From Rossellomorea aquimaris (GTDB taxonomy: Bacteria; Bacillota; Bacilli; Bacillales; Bacillaceae_B), in NCBI RefSeq assembly GCF_020171925.1, contig NZ_JAIVAR010000002.1, positions 558,001 to 622,000 of the forward strand: a DNA stretch of 64,000 bases, read 5' to 3'. The notes under the pieces are model-generated. The model saw only the letters and a program-made list of their open reading frames with translations. It searched no databases and had not been told where the DNA came from. Position numbers and translations under genes: made by a program. Positions 18,633 to 28,097 of the stretch are shown one piece after another (position 1 is the stretch's first letter; each line of letters begins with the position of its first letter).

Positions 18633-20044
18633 TGGATGTAACTTCTGGGTGGGGGACATTCCTGATGGTGATCGGATGGGCGGTCCTGATTTATATGATC
18701 CTCGTCGTTTCGTTTTATTCCATCATGCTCGTTATCTCCTTCGTCCAGCTTAGAAGGAGTTATCAGCTAGATGATCGCGAACCATATGAGGAATTGCTTC
18801 ACTTGCATCAAACAAAGCCTGTATCCATCCTCGTACCGGCTTACAATGAATCGGTCGGGATCATGGCGACGGTCCGTTCGCTGCTCAGCATCGAATATCC
18901 TGAGTATGAAATCATCATCATCAATGATGGATCAACGGACGACTCGCTTGAAAAGCTGATTGAATCCTTTCAATTGGTCAAGATCAAATGGGTCATCCGT
19001 CAACAATTGAAAACGAAACAAGTAAAGGCAGTCTATCAATCGAAAATCTATAAGAACCTCCTGGTCATCGATAAGGAGAATGGAGGGAAGGCGGATGCCT
19101 TGAACGCTGGCATCAATGTCTCCAATTATCCTTATTTCTGTTCAATCGACGGCGATTCCGTATTGGAACGATCAGCCTTTTTAAAGGTCATGAAGCCGAT
19201 CATTGAATCGGACGGTGAGGTCATCGCATCCGGCGGCAGTATCCGGATCGCGAATGGCTGTGAGATCGAGAGCGGTGAAATCGTCAAAGTGGGACTGTCC
19301 CGTTCGCCAATCGTCACCATGCAGGTGATCGAGTACTTGCGGGCATTCCTGATGGGAAGGATCGGCCTTAGCCGTCATAACCTCCTTCTTATCGTGTCGG
19401 GGGCATTCGGCGTTTTCTCGAAGCGCTGGGTCGTCGAAGCCGGTGGATATTCCCACACGGTCGGGGAAGATATGGAGCTTGTAGTCCGTCTTCATCGTTA
19501 TGTGAAAGAACAAGAGGCGGATAAGAAGATTGTATATGTACCTGATCCCGTCAGCTGGACGGAAGCGCCTGAATCACTGAAGTATCTGCGCAGGCAGAGA
19601 AGAAGATGGCACCGTGGACTGTTTGAGAGCCTATGGATCCACCGGAAGCTGATCTTCAATCCGAAATACGGATCCATCGGGATGGTATCGATCCCTTATT
19701 TCCTGATCATCGAGTTCTTAGGACCGGTAGTCGAACTGATGGGATACATGGTGATGATCCTCTCGATTTTCCTGGGAGGGGTCTATCTCGAATTTGCGAT
19801 TCTATTATTCTTGCTTTCTGTGTTATATGGCTCGATCCTTTCCATGGCATCCGTCCTCCTCGAGGAATGGACGATCAGGAAGTATCCGAAAGCGACCGAC
19901 ATCACCCGCTTATTTTTCTATTCCCTGACCGAAACGCTCTGGTACAGACCGTTGACGGTGATCTGGCGATGTGAAGGGATCTTGGATGTCCTCCGCCGCA
20001 AAACCGGCTGGGGAGAAATGGCAAGAAAAGGAGTATCAAAATGA
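18629..20044 (+). CDS. Membrane GT2 polysaccharide synthase of the c-di-GMP-linked operon
   Basis: A 471-residue processive glycosyltransferase. An N-terminal membrane helix is followed by VPAYNES, INDGSTDD, D-G-D-S (SIDGDSVLE), GEDME and a QRRRW acceptor motif, then three C-terminal membrane helices. ATG 18629 follows AAAGGGGG and overlaps the HEAT stop; the next gene also overlaps by four bases, so HEAT, synthase and glycosidase are tightly coupled. There is no PilZ domain in the protein, so any c-di-GMP control must act through another subunit. It is related to, but clearly distinct from, the synthase at 9216. The polymer is unknown. Confidence 0.9.
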   Translation: MMDVTSGWGTFLMVIGWAVLIYMILVVSFYSIMLVISFVQLRRSYQLDDREPYEELLHLHQTKPVSILVPAYNESVGIMATVRSLLSIEYPEYEIIIINDGSTDDSLEKLIESFQLVKIKWVIRQQLKTKQVKAVYQSKIYKNLLVIDKENGGKADALNAGINVSNYPYFCSIDGDSVLERSAFLKVMKPIIESDGEVIASGGSIRIANGCEIESGEIVKVGLSRSPIVTMQVIEYLRAFLMGRIGLSRHNLLLIVSGAFGVFSKRWVVEAGGYSHTVGEDMELVVRLHRYVKEQEADKKIVYVPDPVSWTEAPESLKYLRRQRRRWHRGLFESLWIHRKLIFNPKYGSIGMVSIPYFLIIEFLGPVVELMGYMVMILSIFLGGVYLEFAILLFLLSVLYGSILSMASVLLEEWTIRKYPKATDITRLFFYSLTETLWYRPLTVIWRCEGILDVLRRKTGWGEMARKGVSK

Positions 20045-23000
20045 CAAAGCTGAAACTGTATGGCTTTCTTCTACTAATCATTGGAATTGTACTTGCCATT
20101 TCCTCGCCGTTCTGGTTATGGCAATTGAAGGATAAGAAACAATTGGACCTTCTGATCATCGATAAGACGGTCCCTGACACTTCGTACCGCGAACATACGG
20201 GTCTGATGTGGCTGTTGAATCAGCAAAAATATACACAAAAAGACGGCTCGGTTTACGAGCTGGATAAAGATTATGCAGGCTATATCCCGGACGCCGGAAG
20301 TGACTACGAGAGGGTCCTGCCATCTTCATTTGAACAATACGATGCTGTTTATGTTGCAGATACGTACGGGGTGTATGAGGATGATATCGACAATAAGAAC
20401 ACGACCGGTCGCCGGTCTTCAAAGATTTATGGCGGTATGACGCAAGAAGATATCAATGCCTTGAAGGAAATGGGCATGAAAGATGGGAAGACGCTCATTG
20501 CCGAATTCAACACGATGGCTCATCCGACGACTGAAGAGGTAAGGCAATCCTTTTATTCCTTATTCAATTTGGAGTGGTCTGGCTGGATCGGTCGCTACTT
20601 CCCTGATCTTTCAAGCAACGAGGTACCGGAATGGGTAAGGACCAATTATAAGGACCAATACGGGAAATCTTATTCCTTTACCGGCAAGGGGTATGTATTG
20701 GTCGGAAAGGACGACAAACTCGTCATCCTCGACAAGCATGATGTAGGAAAGGAAGGTGTGGTGTTCTCCACGACACCAGCCGGGGAAAAGCAGTTCGGTC
20801 AAGAACTGAACGTTCCTTATTCTTATTGGTTTGATGTCGTCGAACCGGTCGATGGGGAAGATGTGATGGCAACCTACACGTTGTCGCTTTCGGAAAGCGG
20901 GAAGAAGACGATGAAGTCACTGGGTCTTCCGGTTACATTCCCTGCCGTGGTCCATGGCGATAATCAATTGTTCGAAACCTATTACTTCAGCGGTGATTTC
21001 GCCGATCACCCGGATGTACCGAGCCTTTATCAAACAACAGGATTCTCAACGTGGAGAAAATGGACCGAAGCATCGAATCCGAATAACGCATCCGCTTTCT
21101 ACTGGAAAGCCTATGTACCGATGATGACAAAGATCCTCGACAGAATCCATGAACAAAAAGATCCTGATCCCGCTGCTGTCAGCAGCCTCGACATCAAAAT
21201 GGAAGATGGCCTGAAGGTGGCAGGTAAAACAGGAAGCGATTATATTCAAGTCAATCAAGACGGAAAGTGGAATGACCTCATCATTAAAGGCGTGAACATG
21301 GGGATCGCGAAACCCGGTGCATTCCCTGGAGAAACGGCCATCACAAAAGAGGAATATTTACGGTGGTTCAAACAGATCGGGGCGATGAACGCGAACAGCA
21401 TCCGCGTTTACACCATCCATCCACCGGCCTTTTATGAAGCGTTTTACGAGTACAACCGAATGGCGGAAAAGCCACTGTACCTCTTCCACGGCGTGTGGGT
21501 GAACGAGGAGATCTTCCTTGAAACGAACGATGCCTTCGCCAAGGAAAATACAGAGGAATTTCAAGCGGAAATCAAGCGCACCATCGACCTTGTTCATGGA
21601 AACGCCAAGCTCCCTGAACGAAAAGGGCACGCATCCGGCACATACAGCTTTGATATTTCGCCTTACGTGCTCGGCTGGATTTTCGGAGTCGAGTGGGATC
21701 CTGAAGTCGTCCTCTCAACGAACGAAAAGCATAAGGACCTTGAAGACTTCAAAGGTGAATACTTAACCACTAAAGGCGCAGAGCCGTTTGAGATCTGGCT
21801 TTCAGAAATGATGGAGGAAGGCATTGCCTATGAGACGAAGGAATACAAATGGCAGCGTCCGGTCAGCTTCACGAACTGGGTGACAACGGACCTGCTCGAA
21901 CATCCGAGCGAGCCGTCGGAAACGGAAGACTTGGTAACCGTCGATCCGAACGTCATGACAGGCACTGAAAAATTCCATGGCGGACTTTTCGCTTCGTATC
22001 ATATTTACCCTTATTATCCTGACTTCTTGAATTATGAGCCGGAATATGTAAACTATATCGATCACCGCGGGGAGAAGAATAATTACGCGGGGTATCTGAA
22101 CGATATGAAAAAGGCCCATACGATGCCTCTCCTGGTGGCGGAATTCGGGGTGCCGGGTTCACGTGGCCTCACACACAGAAACGTCTCCGGCATGGATCAA
22201 GGACATCATTCCGAGAAGGAACAGGGTGAGATCAACGCCCGGCTTTTTGAGGATATCGTAGAAGAGAAAGCAGCGGGAGGACTTGTCTTTGCTTGGCAGG
22301 ACGAGTGGTTCAAACGCACGTGGAATACGATGGACTATGATGATCCAGATCGACGTCCGTTCTGGTCGAATGCGCAGACGAACGAGCAGCAATTCGGCAT
22401 GCTGAGCTTCGATCCGGGTGAAAGTGAATCGTCGATGATCCAAGTGGATGGACGTCCTGAAGATTGGGTAGTGAAAGACATCTCACCTGCATTTTCTGAC
22501 GGCGATCATTCCATGTATGTCACGAGTGATGAACGGTACGTGTATGTGAGGGTGGATACAGATGGGATCACACCTGGAAAAGACACATACCTCTTATTTG
22601 ATACCGTGGATGGTCAAGGTGAATCCACCTTGCCTGATGTCTCGGGGGTCCGAACATCCGGAGTGGATTTTGCCCTTCACATCCAAGGGGAGGAGAAGGC
22701 ACGCCTCCTCGTCGATAGCTACTACGATACGTTTTATTATCACTACGGGGAAGTACTCGATATGATCCCACTCAATGACTATGCGTCGAAGAAAGACAAC
22801 GGGAACTATCACGGAATACGCTTGACGCTGAATAAGGAATTGACCATAGATGGCAAGGTGCTGCCGTTTGATTCCTATGAAACCGGCGTCATGACATTCG
22901 GTACGGCAAACCAGAAAGATGAAGACTATGATTCTCTCACGGATATCAGTGTCAGTCCGTCGAAAGACCGGTATGAAATCCGCATCCCATGGCAGCTCCT

Positions 23001-23271
23001 GAACATCAAGGACCCAAGTCAGCGAGAAGCGATGGGGGATCTATGGAAAGAAGGGCTTGAAGCCGACAGGATCATCGATGGCATCAATATCGGACTCTAC
23101 GAGACGGATGGGGAAGATTCATTCTCGTATCCTTCAAAACAAGGAAATCTGATGGATCCAAAAGGGTTCTATCATTACACATGGGAAACATGGGAACAGC
23201 CGACATATCATGAACGATTGAAACAGTCCTACTATGAAATGCAGGAGGCCTATGAAAAAGGAGGGGAATAA
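20041..23271 (+). CDS. Large membrane-anchored clan GH-A glycosidase with carbohydrate-binding tail
   Basis: A 1076-residue protein. Residues ~7-26 are a membrane anchor with the rest outside. Residues ~30-340 form an unassigned alpha/beta domain. A TIM-barrel glycosidase spans ~395-770, starting IIKGVNMGIAKPGAFPGE. Candidate catalytic acid E551 (FGVEWDP) and nucleophile E701 (VAEFGVPG) fit clan GH-A. Residues ~790-1060 resemble CBM9/DOMON-type binding modules (VDGRPEDWVVKD, YVYVRVDTDG). Overlap with the synthase gene implies that it acts on the nascent exopolysaccharide. The family number cannot be fixed by eye; GH2- and GH5-like groups are candidates. Confidence 0.82.
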   Translation: MTKLKLYGFLLLIIGIVLAISSPFWLWQLKDKKQLDLLIIDKTVPDTSYREHTGLMWLLNQQKYTQKDGSVYELDKDYAGYIPDAGSDYERVLPSSFEQYDAVYVADTYGVYEDDIDNKNTTGRRSSKIYGGMTQEDINALKEMGMKDGKTLIAEFNTMAHPTTEEVRQSFYSLFNLEWSGWIGRYFPDLSSNEVPEWVRTNYKDQYGKSYSFTGKGYVLVGKDDKLVILDKHDVGKEGVVFSTTPAGEKQFGQELNVPYSYWFDVVEPVDGEDVMATYTLSLSESGKKTMKSLGLPVTFPAVVHGDNQLFETYYFSGDFADHPDVPSLYQTTGFSTWRKWTEASNPNNASAFYWKAYVPMMTKILDRIHEQKDPDPAAVSSLDIKMEDGLKVAGKTGSDYIQVNQDGKWNDLIIKGVNMGIAKPGAFPGETAITKEEYLRWFKQIGAMNANSIRVYTIHPPAFYEAFYEYNRMAEKPLYLFHGVWVNEEIFLETNDAFAKENTEEFQAEIKRTIDLVHGNAKLPERKGHASGTYSFDISPYVLGWIFGVEWDPEVVLSTNEKHKDLEDFKGEYLTTKGAEPFEIWLSEMMEEGIAYETKEYKWQRPVSFTNWVTTDLLEHPSEPSETEDLVTVDPNVMTGTEKFHGGLFASYHIYPYYPDFLNYEPEYVNYIDHRGEKNNYAGYLNDMKKAHTMPLLVAEFGVPGSRGLTHRNVSGMDQGHHSEKEQGEINARLFEDIVEEKAAGGLVFAWQDEWFKRTWNTMDYDDPDRRPFWSNAQTNEQQFGMLSFDPGESESSMIQVDGRPEDWVVKDISPAFSDGDHSMYVTSDERYVYVRVDTDGITPGKDTYLLFDTVDGQGESTLPDVSGVRTSGVDFALHIQGEEKARLLVDSYYDTFYYHYGEVLDMIPLNDYASKKDNGNYHGIRLTLNKELTIDGKVLPFDSYETGVMTFGTANQKDEDYDSLTDISVSPSKDRYEIRIPWQLLNIKDPSQREAMGDLWKEGLEADRIIDGINIGLYETDGEDSFSYPSKQGNLMDPKGFYHYTWETWEQPTYHERLKQSYYEMQEAYEKGGE

Positions 23272-23272
23272 C

Positions 23273-23644
23273 ATGGCAAAAATTTTGGTTGCAGAGGATG
23301 AAGATGTCCTAAGGATGCTTGTCGTGGACACGCTCGAGGATGAAGGACACGATTTGGACGAAGCAGCGGACGGCGAAGAAGCGATCACAAGCATCATGGA
23401 GAATGACTATGATTTGATTCTGCTCGATTTCATGATGCCCATTTACACGGGCCTTGAAGTCATCGAGAAAGTCCGGGCCATCCCGGAGAAAAAAGATGTG
23501 AAGATCATGATGGTATCGGCGAAAAGCCAACAAGCCGATCAAGAACGGGTACTCGCGGGCGGTGCTGATTATTTCATCGCAAAACCTTACAGCCCGATGG
23601 ATTTAGTCAAGCGAATCGAGGACATCCTGAATGAAAAGAATTAG
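23273..23644 (+). CDS. Stand-alone response regulator (CheY-like)
   Basis: A 123-residue single REC domain: acidic pair in VAEDEDVL, phosphoacceptor Asp in LILLDFMMP, switch Ser in MMVSAKS and Lys in AKPYSP. No output domain. ATG 23273 is chosen, with AAGGAGGGG upstream; the longer frame from 23234 runs into the previous gene. Its end overlaps the kinase gene by 14 bases. It probably shuttles phosphate between the hybrid kinase and the Hpt domain of the cyclase at 15977. Confidence 0.9.
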   Translation: MAKILVAEDEDVLRMLVVDTLEDEGHDLDEAADGEEAITSIMENDYDLILLDFMMPIYTGLEVIEKVRAIPEKKDVKIMMVSAKSQQADQERVLAGGADYFIAKPYSPMDLVKRIEDILNEKN

Positions 23645-26492
23645 GGAGTTCTTTCAAACAAGCCTGCGGAATCAATTCATCGGGGTGATGAGCACGTTCA
23701 TCCTGATTTTTCTAGTGGGTGCTGCATGTTTGTTTTTCTATAATCAATTCATCACAAATGCGTATCAGGAACAAAGGAGCCTGCTTTCAGAGAAGGAAGA
23801 TGCCGCGCAACGTCTGGATCGAGCGTTCAATCAGGCCTTTTTTGACGCGAGGGGTTATTTCCTTTTCGATAGAGAAATATTCAAAGAGAGCATCTATCGC
23901 CAGGAAATCGAAGTCAAGAATGCTGTTGAGAAATTAAGGACGGTCGCGACCGAGCCGGAGGATGAACTCTTCATCAAGGACGTAGAAGAATTTTCATCTA
24001 TTTATTTCAATCAGTTGGTGGCCAATGCGATCATCAATTTTGAAAATGGGGATATAGAAGCAGTCAAGACCGCGTCTGCAGACGGAGCAACCGCTAGGAT
24101 TGATACCTTTCAAAGTCAGATGAGGAACTACATCAATCGGATCGAACAAGACAGGGATGTGGCTTATGGAGACGTGAAGAAGAAACAAACTTTCAGTCAA
24201 GGAGCCTTCATCCTGTTCATCTTCCTGATGCTCCTTGTACTCATGAGGATTATGCGGATGCTAGCGAAGCAGATCGGATCTCCCCTCAACCAAGTCGCAA
24301 CGGCGGCTGAGAAGATTGCAGAAGATGAAACGTATCAGCGCTGGTCATTTGAGAATAACCGCAAAGATGAGATCGGGAAGGTTTCGCGTGCGTTTGAAAA
24401 GATGATTCAGAGGATCCAGTTGAAGGAAGAAGATCTTATGGCTCATAACGAGGAGCTTGTCGCGCAGCAGGATGAGCTGGAATCACAGCAAGCCAAGCTC
24501 GAACACCTCCTTAACGTCGCAAAAATTCGCGAACTGCAATTGGAGAGACGCAATGATTTCATCAACGGGATTTCATACTCCCTGCATAAACAGGAAGTGC
24601 TCGACAGCATCGTGGAATCGATGTGCGGCGTCATGGGGGCATCGCGTGGCATGATTGTCCTCATGGATGAGCAGAAATCCCATGCTGCATTCGGGATTTC
24701 CGAACAAGGTGCGATGCAGTTCATGAATTACATGTATAACGGCCTGCATCAGCGCCTTTTTGAAAAGAAAGAACCATTCTCGGCTAAGCGTGAGCTGGTG
24801 GAATCGGAAAAAGGATACCATGTGGAGACGATGTTCTCCTATGATCTATTCATCCCGGTTCTATCTCCTGAAAAAGAAGTGGAAGCCATCATGGTCTTCA
24901 GCCGCTTTGCAGAGGATTTCAAAACGGAAGAAGTAGAAGAATACAGAAGCCTGAGCAAGCAAATCTCGATTTCGCTGCAGAAGATCTACCTTTTCGAAGA
25001 AACGGAAAAGGACCGCCATATGAACCAGGAGATCCTGAACAACATCCAGGAAGGGATCCAGCTAGTCGACAATGACGGAAACAGCCTGTTGATGAATACG
25101 AAACTGTCGAAAATCATCAAAGGCGAGCTTTGTGCCCTCCAGCGCGCCCCATTTGCTGAGTGGAAAGAAGCGCTTCTGAATCAGGTAAAGGATAAAAAAG
25201 GGCTCAACCAGTATTATGAAACGGTGATTGAACGCGGAGCTACCGGAAGGCATCTTCATACGTACCATCTGGAAGAGGGGCAAACGGTTTATCAAGTTTA
25301 TTCCGAAGCCCTCTACCGCGGAGATGAACATGTGGGGACCATCTTTGTGCACCGTGATATCACCAAGGAATTCGAAGTCGATCAAATGAAATCCGAATTC
25401 GTCTCAACCGTCAGCCATGAACTGCGCACACCGCTGTCGAGTGTCCTTGGCTTCACGGAATTGATGCTCACCAAGGACTTGAAGCCTGAGAGAACGAAGA
25501 AATACTTGACGACGATTTATCAGGAAGCGAAACGCCTGACATCACTCATCAATGACTTCCTTGATGTCCAGCGGATGGAATCAGGCAGGCAGACCTTCGA
25601 GAAGAAATATGAGGACATCGTACCGATCATCGAGAATGTAATCAGCACGCAGAAGGTCAATGCACCAGCCCACACATTCACGATCGAGAAGGAAACGGAC
25701 TGCACGATGATCCTCGGTGATAAGGATAAGCTGTCCCAGGCATTCACGAACCTGATCAGCAATGCCATCAAATACTCGCCTGACGGAGGGAATATCACCG
25801 CACGCGTGTATGAGAAGCATGATATGGTCTTCATCAATATCATCGATGAAGGACTAGGGATCCCGAGCGATGCCTTTCCGAAGCTGTTCACGAAATTCTA
25901 TCGCGTCGATAATTCGGACCGCAGGAGGATTGGCGGAACCGGCTTGGGCTTGACGATCGTCAAGGAAATCATCGAAAACCATGATGGCAGCATCAGGGTC
26001 GCTTCCGAGCTCGGGAAAGGAAGTACATTCACGATCAGCCTTCCGATGGTGACGCTCCAAAACTTCAAAGAAGAAGAGAGCAGCGGTGAAGGCATGAAGA
26101 TCATGGTCATCGAGGATGATATCAACCTCGCCTCCCTGCTGACAGCAGAACTATCGGGTAGCGGGTTCAATGTCAGACAGGCGAAGACAGGCGAAGCCGC
26201 CATCGAGAAAATCGGCGAGACAAAACCGGACGCCATCGTCCTCGACATCATGCTCGAAGGAAGCATGACAGGCTGGGACGTACTCGAAACCCTCAAGGCA
26301 GATGAAGAGCTGTGTAACATCCCGATCGTCATCTCATCGGCCTTGGATGAAAAAGAAAAAGGGATCACACTCGGTGCAGTGGATTACCTGGTCAAACCCT
26401 ATCACCCTAGTGACCTATCCAAAACCATCCTCCACCTGCTCTTAAGAAACGGCAGAAACGGAGAAGTGCTCATCCCATTCAAAAAAGAATAA
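23631..26492 (+). CDS. Hybrid sensor histidine kinase
   Basis: A 953-residue membrane kinase. Two membrane helices (~18-38 and ~188-208) flank an extracellular four-helix-type sensor. A HAMP and coiled coil (~210-310, repeated EELVAQQDELESQQAKLEH) lead to a GAF-like domain (~315-455) and a PAS domain (~465-580). HisKA carries the phospho-His near 595 in STVSHELRTPLSS. The ATPase shows N-box NAIKYSP, DEGLGIP and GGTGLGLTIV. A C-terminal REC has Asp near 872 (IVLDIMLEG). The layout supports a phosphorelay His-Asp(REC)-His(Hpt)-Asp within this operon. Confidence 0.93.
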   Translation: MKRIREFFQTSLRNQFIGVMSTFILIFLVGAACLFFYNQFITNAYQEQRSLLSEKEDAAQRLDRAFNQAFFDARGYFLFDREIFKESIYRQEIEVKNAVEKLRTVATEPEDELFIKDVEEFSSIYFNQLVANAIINFENGDIEAVKTASADGATARIDTFQSQMRNYINRIEQDRDVAYGDVKKKQTFSQGAFILFIFLMLLVLMRIMRMLAKQIGSPLNQVATAAEKIAEDETYQRWSFENNRKDEIGKVSRAFEKMIQRIQLKEEDLMAHNEELVAQQDELESQQAKLEHLLNVAKIRELQLERRNDFINGISYSLHKQEVLDSIVESMCGVMGASRGMIVLMDEQKSHAAFGISEQGAMQFMNYMYNGLHQRLFEKKEPFSAKRELVESEKGYHVETMFSYDLFIPVLSPEKEVEAIMVFSRFAEDFKTEEVEEYRSLSKQISISLQKIYLFEETEKDRHMNQEILNNIQEGIQLVDNDGNSLLMNTKLSKIIKGELCALQRAPFAEWKEALLNQVKDKKGLNQYYETVIERGATGRHLHTYHLEEGQTVYQVYSEALYRGDEHVGTIFVHRDITKEFEVDQMKSEFVSTVSHELRTPLSSVLGFTELMLTKDLKPERTKKYLTTIYQEAKRLTSLINDFLDVQRMESGRQTFEKKYEDIVPIIENVISTQKVNAPAHTFTIEKETDCTMILGDKDKLSQAFTNLISNAIKYSPDGGNITARVYEKHDMVFINIIDEGLGIPSDAFPKLFTKFYRVDNSDRRRIGGTGLGLTIVKEIIENHDGSIRVASELGKGSTFTISLPMVTLQNFKEEESSGEGMKIMVIEDDINLASLLTAELSGSGFNVRQAKTGEAAIEKIGETKPDAIVLDIMLEGSMTGWDVLETLKADEELCNIPIVISSALDEKEKGITLGAVDYLVKPYHPSDLSKTILHLLLRNGRNGEVLIPFKKE

Positions 26493-26506
26493 AAAAACAA
26501 GACTTG

Positions 26507-26555
26507 AAGGTACGTCCCTCATCGCGTTAATGCGTTGAGGGACGTACCTTCTATT
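26507..26555 (+). terminator. Long hairpin terminator of the exopolysaccharide operon
   Basis: GAAGGTACGTCCCTCA pairs perfectly with TGAGGGACGTACCTTC (16 bp), with ATTTTTAT downstream. The arm contains GTACGTCCCTC, also found between hisD and hisB (836-846). Confidence 0.8.
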
Positions 26556-26687
26556 TTTATGGGGCGTTTCGTTAATCGTTGTAGTGATTAAGATGGAGAG
26601 AAGCTGCAATGAGTGGGTCGTTTCTTTCTTGGAGGGGAGATGATTTTGGCTCTAGTATGTACGTACGGGAAGATCAGGTCCGTCTCG

Positions 26688-26807
26688 TTTAAGTGCGAAA
26701 TTTTGAGTTTAAGTGCGGAAATGAGGATTTAAGTGCGAATTTCCTGATATAAGAGCGAAATCTCCAGGATATGTGCGAAATCCAACATATAAGTGCGAGC
26801 TACCGAT
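26688..26807 (+). repeat. Intergenic array, six units with an exact 20-nt period
   Basis: AAGTGCG or a one- or two-base variant begins at 26691, 26711, 26731, 26751, 26771 and 26791. Each unit is ~13 conserved bases (ATTTAAGTGCGAA) and ~7 variable ones. The array lies between the operon terminator and the convergent clpP terminator. No gene lies in 26493-26927. Confidence 0.85.
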
Positions 26808-26871
26808 TTTTCGACAAACCCCATCGCTGTTCGAACCTAAGAAAACACCCTATCCCTAAGCCAAAAACAAA

Positions 26872-26905
26872 AACAAAAACCCCGCCGGCTAAACGCCGAC
26901 GGGGC
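26872..26905 (-). terminator. clpP terminator
   Basis: Read on the minus strand, CCCCGTCGGC and GCCGGCGGGG form a stem with one mismatch, followed by TTTTTG. It lies just after the clpP stop. Confidence 0.85.
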
Positions 26906-26927
26906 TCAATCAATTCCACAAACAAAA

Positions 26928-27524
26928 TTACTTTTTATTCATTTCATTACGCGTGATGATGCGGTCGATCAAACCGTATTCCTTCGCGCGCTCTGCCGTC
27001 ATGAAGTTGTCACGGTCCGTATCCTTCGCGATCACTTCAAGTGGCTGTCCAGTGCGGTCAGCAAGGATTTGGTTCAGCTTCTCACGAAGGAAGAGGATAC
27101 GCTTCGCGGCGATCTCGATTTCCGTCGCTTGACCTTGTGCTCCGCCAAGTGGTTGGTGAATCATCACTTCTGCGTTCGGAAGGGCAAGACGCTTGCCTTC
27201 AGCACCTGCAGCTAGTAGGAATGCACCCATGGAAGCGGCCATACCGATACAGATCGTCTGTACATCTGGCTTGATGTATTGGATTGTATCATAGATTGCC
27301 ATACCAGCCGTGATACTTCCGCCAGGGGAGTTGATGTAGATGGAGATATCTTTCTCAGGGTTTTCAGACTCCAAGAATAGAAGTTGTGCTACAATGGAGT
27401 TCGCCACATTATCATCGATGGCGCTTCCAAGCATGATGACACGGTCTTTCAACAAGCGTGAATAGATGTCATATGCGCGTTCGCCGCGGTTCGTTTGTTC
27501 AATAACTGTAGGAATTAAGTTCAT
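26928..27524 (-). CDS. clpP: ATP-dependent Clp protease proteolytic subunit
   Basis: A 198-residue serine peptidase that forms the tetradecameric chamber fed by ClpC, ClpX or ClpE. The nucleophile Ser lies in [11 protein letters not shown] (near 97), the His in [10 protein letters not shown] (near 122) and the Asp in KDTDRDNFM (near 171). ATG 27524 gives [20 protein letters not shown], the family's conserved N-terminus, with AAGGAGG upstream on the minus strand; an in-frame TTG at 27548 overlaps that ribosome site. Transcription is under a CtsR-overlapped promoter. Confidence 0.97.
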   Translation of the reverse strand: MNLIPTVIEQTNRGERAYDIYSRLLKDRVIMLGSAIDDNVANSIVAQLLFLESENPEKDISIYINSPGGSITAGMAIYDTIQYIKPDVQTICIGMAASMGAFLLAAGAEGKRLALPNAEVMIHQPLGGAQGQATEIEIAAKRILFLREKLNQILADRTGQPLEVIAKDTDRDNFMTAERAKEYGLIDRIITRNEMNKK

Positions 27525-27589
27525 CCTTCGTTCCTCCTTAAGGTACACTTTTTTTATTTGTATTTAATACATATTCACTTTGTACTGTA

Positions 27590-27619
27590 ATCATACACTG
27601 TTGGTCAATAAAGGTCAAA
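27590..27619 (-). promoter_or_regulatory. clpP promoter overlapped by a CtsR operator
   Basis: On the minus strand the -35 TTGACC (27618-27613), a 17-base spacer and the -10 TATGAT (27595-27590) form a sigmaA promoter. The + strand reads GGTCAATAAAGGTCAAA (27603-27619), the heptad direct repeat (A/G)GTCAAA-NAN-(A/G)GTCAAA bound by CtsR with one mismatch. CtsR would block RNA polymerase directly until heat stress. Confidence 0.88.
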
Positions 27620-27768
27620 CCTGACGCATCAGCGATTCTTACACTATGTAATCCTTTCTACATCATACCCATCCATTCCTTTTTTAAACAGAGAAAACGT
27701 ATTGCATTCCTTAAAAAAGTACATTATAATATACTTTCGTACGATAGTTTTTCTTCCATTACATACAT

Positions 27769-27840
27769 GCCCTCGTGGTGCAACGGATAGCACGTAAGAT
27801 TCCGGTTCTTAAAATGGGGGTTCGATTCCCTCCGAGGGCG
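27769..27840 (+). tRNA. tRNA-Arg (anticodon CCG)
   Basis: Acceptor GCCCTCG / CGAGGGC, D-arm GTGC-aacggata-GCAC, anticodon arm TAAGA-ttCCGgt-TCTTA, T-arm GGGGG-TTCGATT-CCCTC, discriminator G. The next bases are TACCA, so the CCA end is not encoded directly. Position beside clpP matches trnQ-Arg of B. subtilis. It reads CGG codons. Confidence 0.93.
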
Positions 27841-27850
27841 TACCAAGATG

Positions 27851-27886
27851 CCGCTGCGTTATTTAAAACGCAGTGGTATTTTTTTA
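27851..27886 (+). terminator. Terminator after tRNA-Arg
   Basis: CCGCTGCGTT-atttaa-AACGCAGTGG is a ten-pair stem (one G-T) followed by TATTTTTTT. Confidence 0.85.
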
Positions 27887-28097
27887 TGTTCAGTTCTATC
27901 ATCGTGCAGGAATTCGCTTTCCGCATTCAGCTTCCTCCCCGCGGAAAGGCACGGTCGAAGTAGTACCTAAATCTATATATAATAGGTATCAACCACATGC
28001 TATATTCATAAAATTCTACTAAACAACCAGTCTTCCAAACAATTCCCATTAACGAAACCACCATTTTCATGTAAAATGGAGGGAGGAGGTTAGAAGG

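Noticed and set aside
26688..26807. CRISPR array
   Set aside because: Period is 20 nt with ~7 variable bases; no 20-50-nt spacers and no cas genes in the window.
27900..27965. Fourth copy of the family-A palindromic element
   Set aside because: Fragments such as CGTGCAGG, TTCGCTTTCCGC and CCCGCGGAAAG are present, but ends are missing; at best a degraded remnant.
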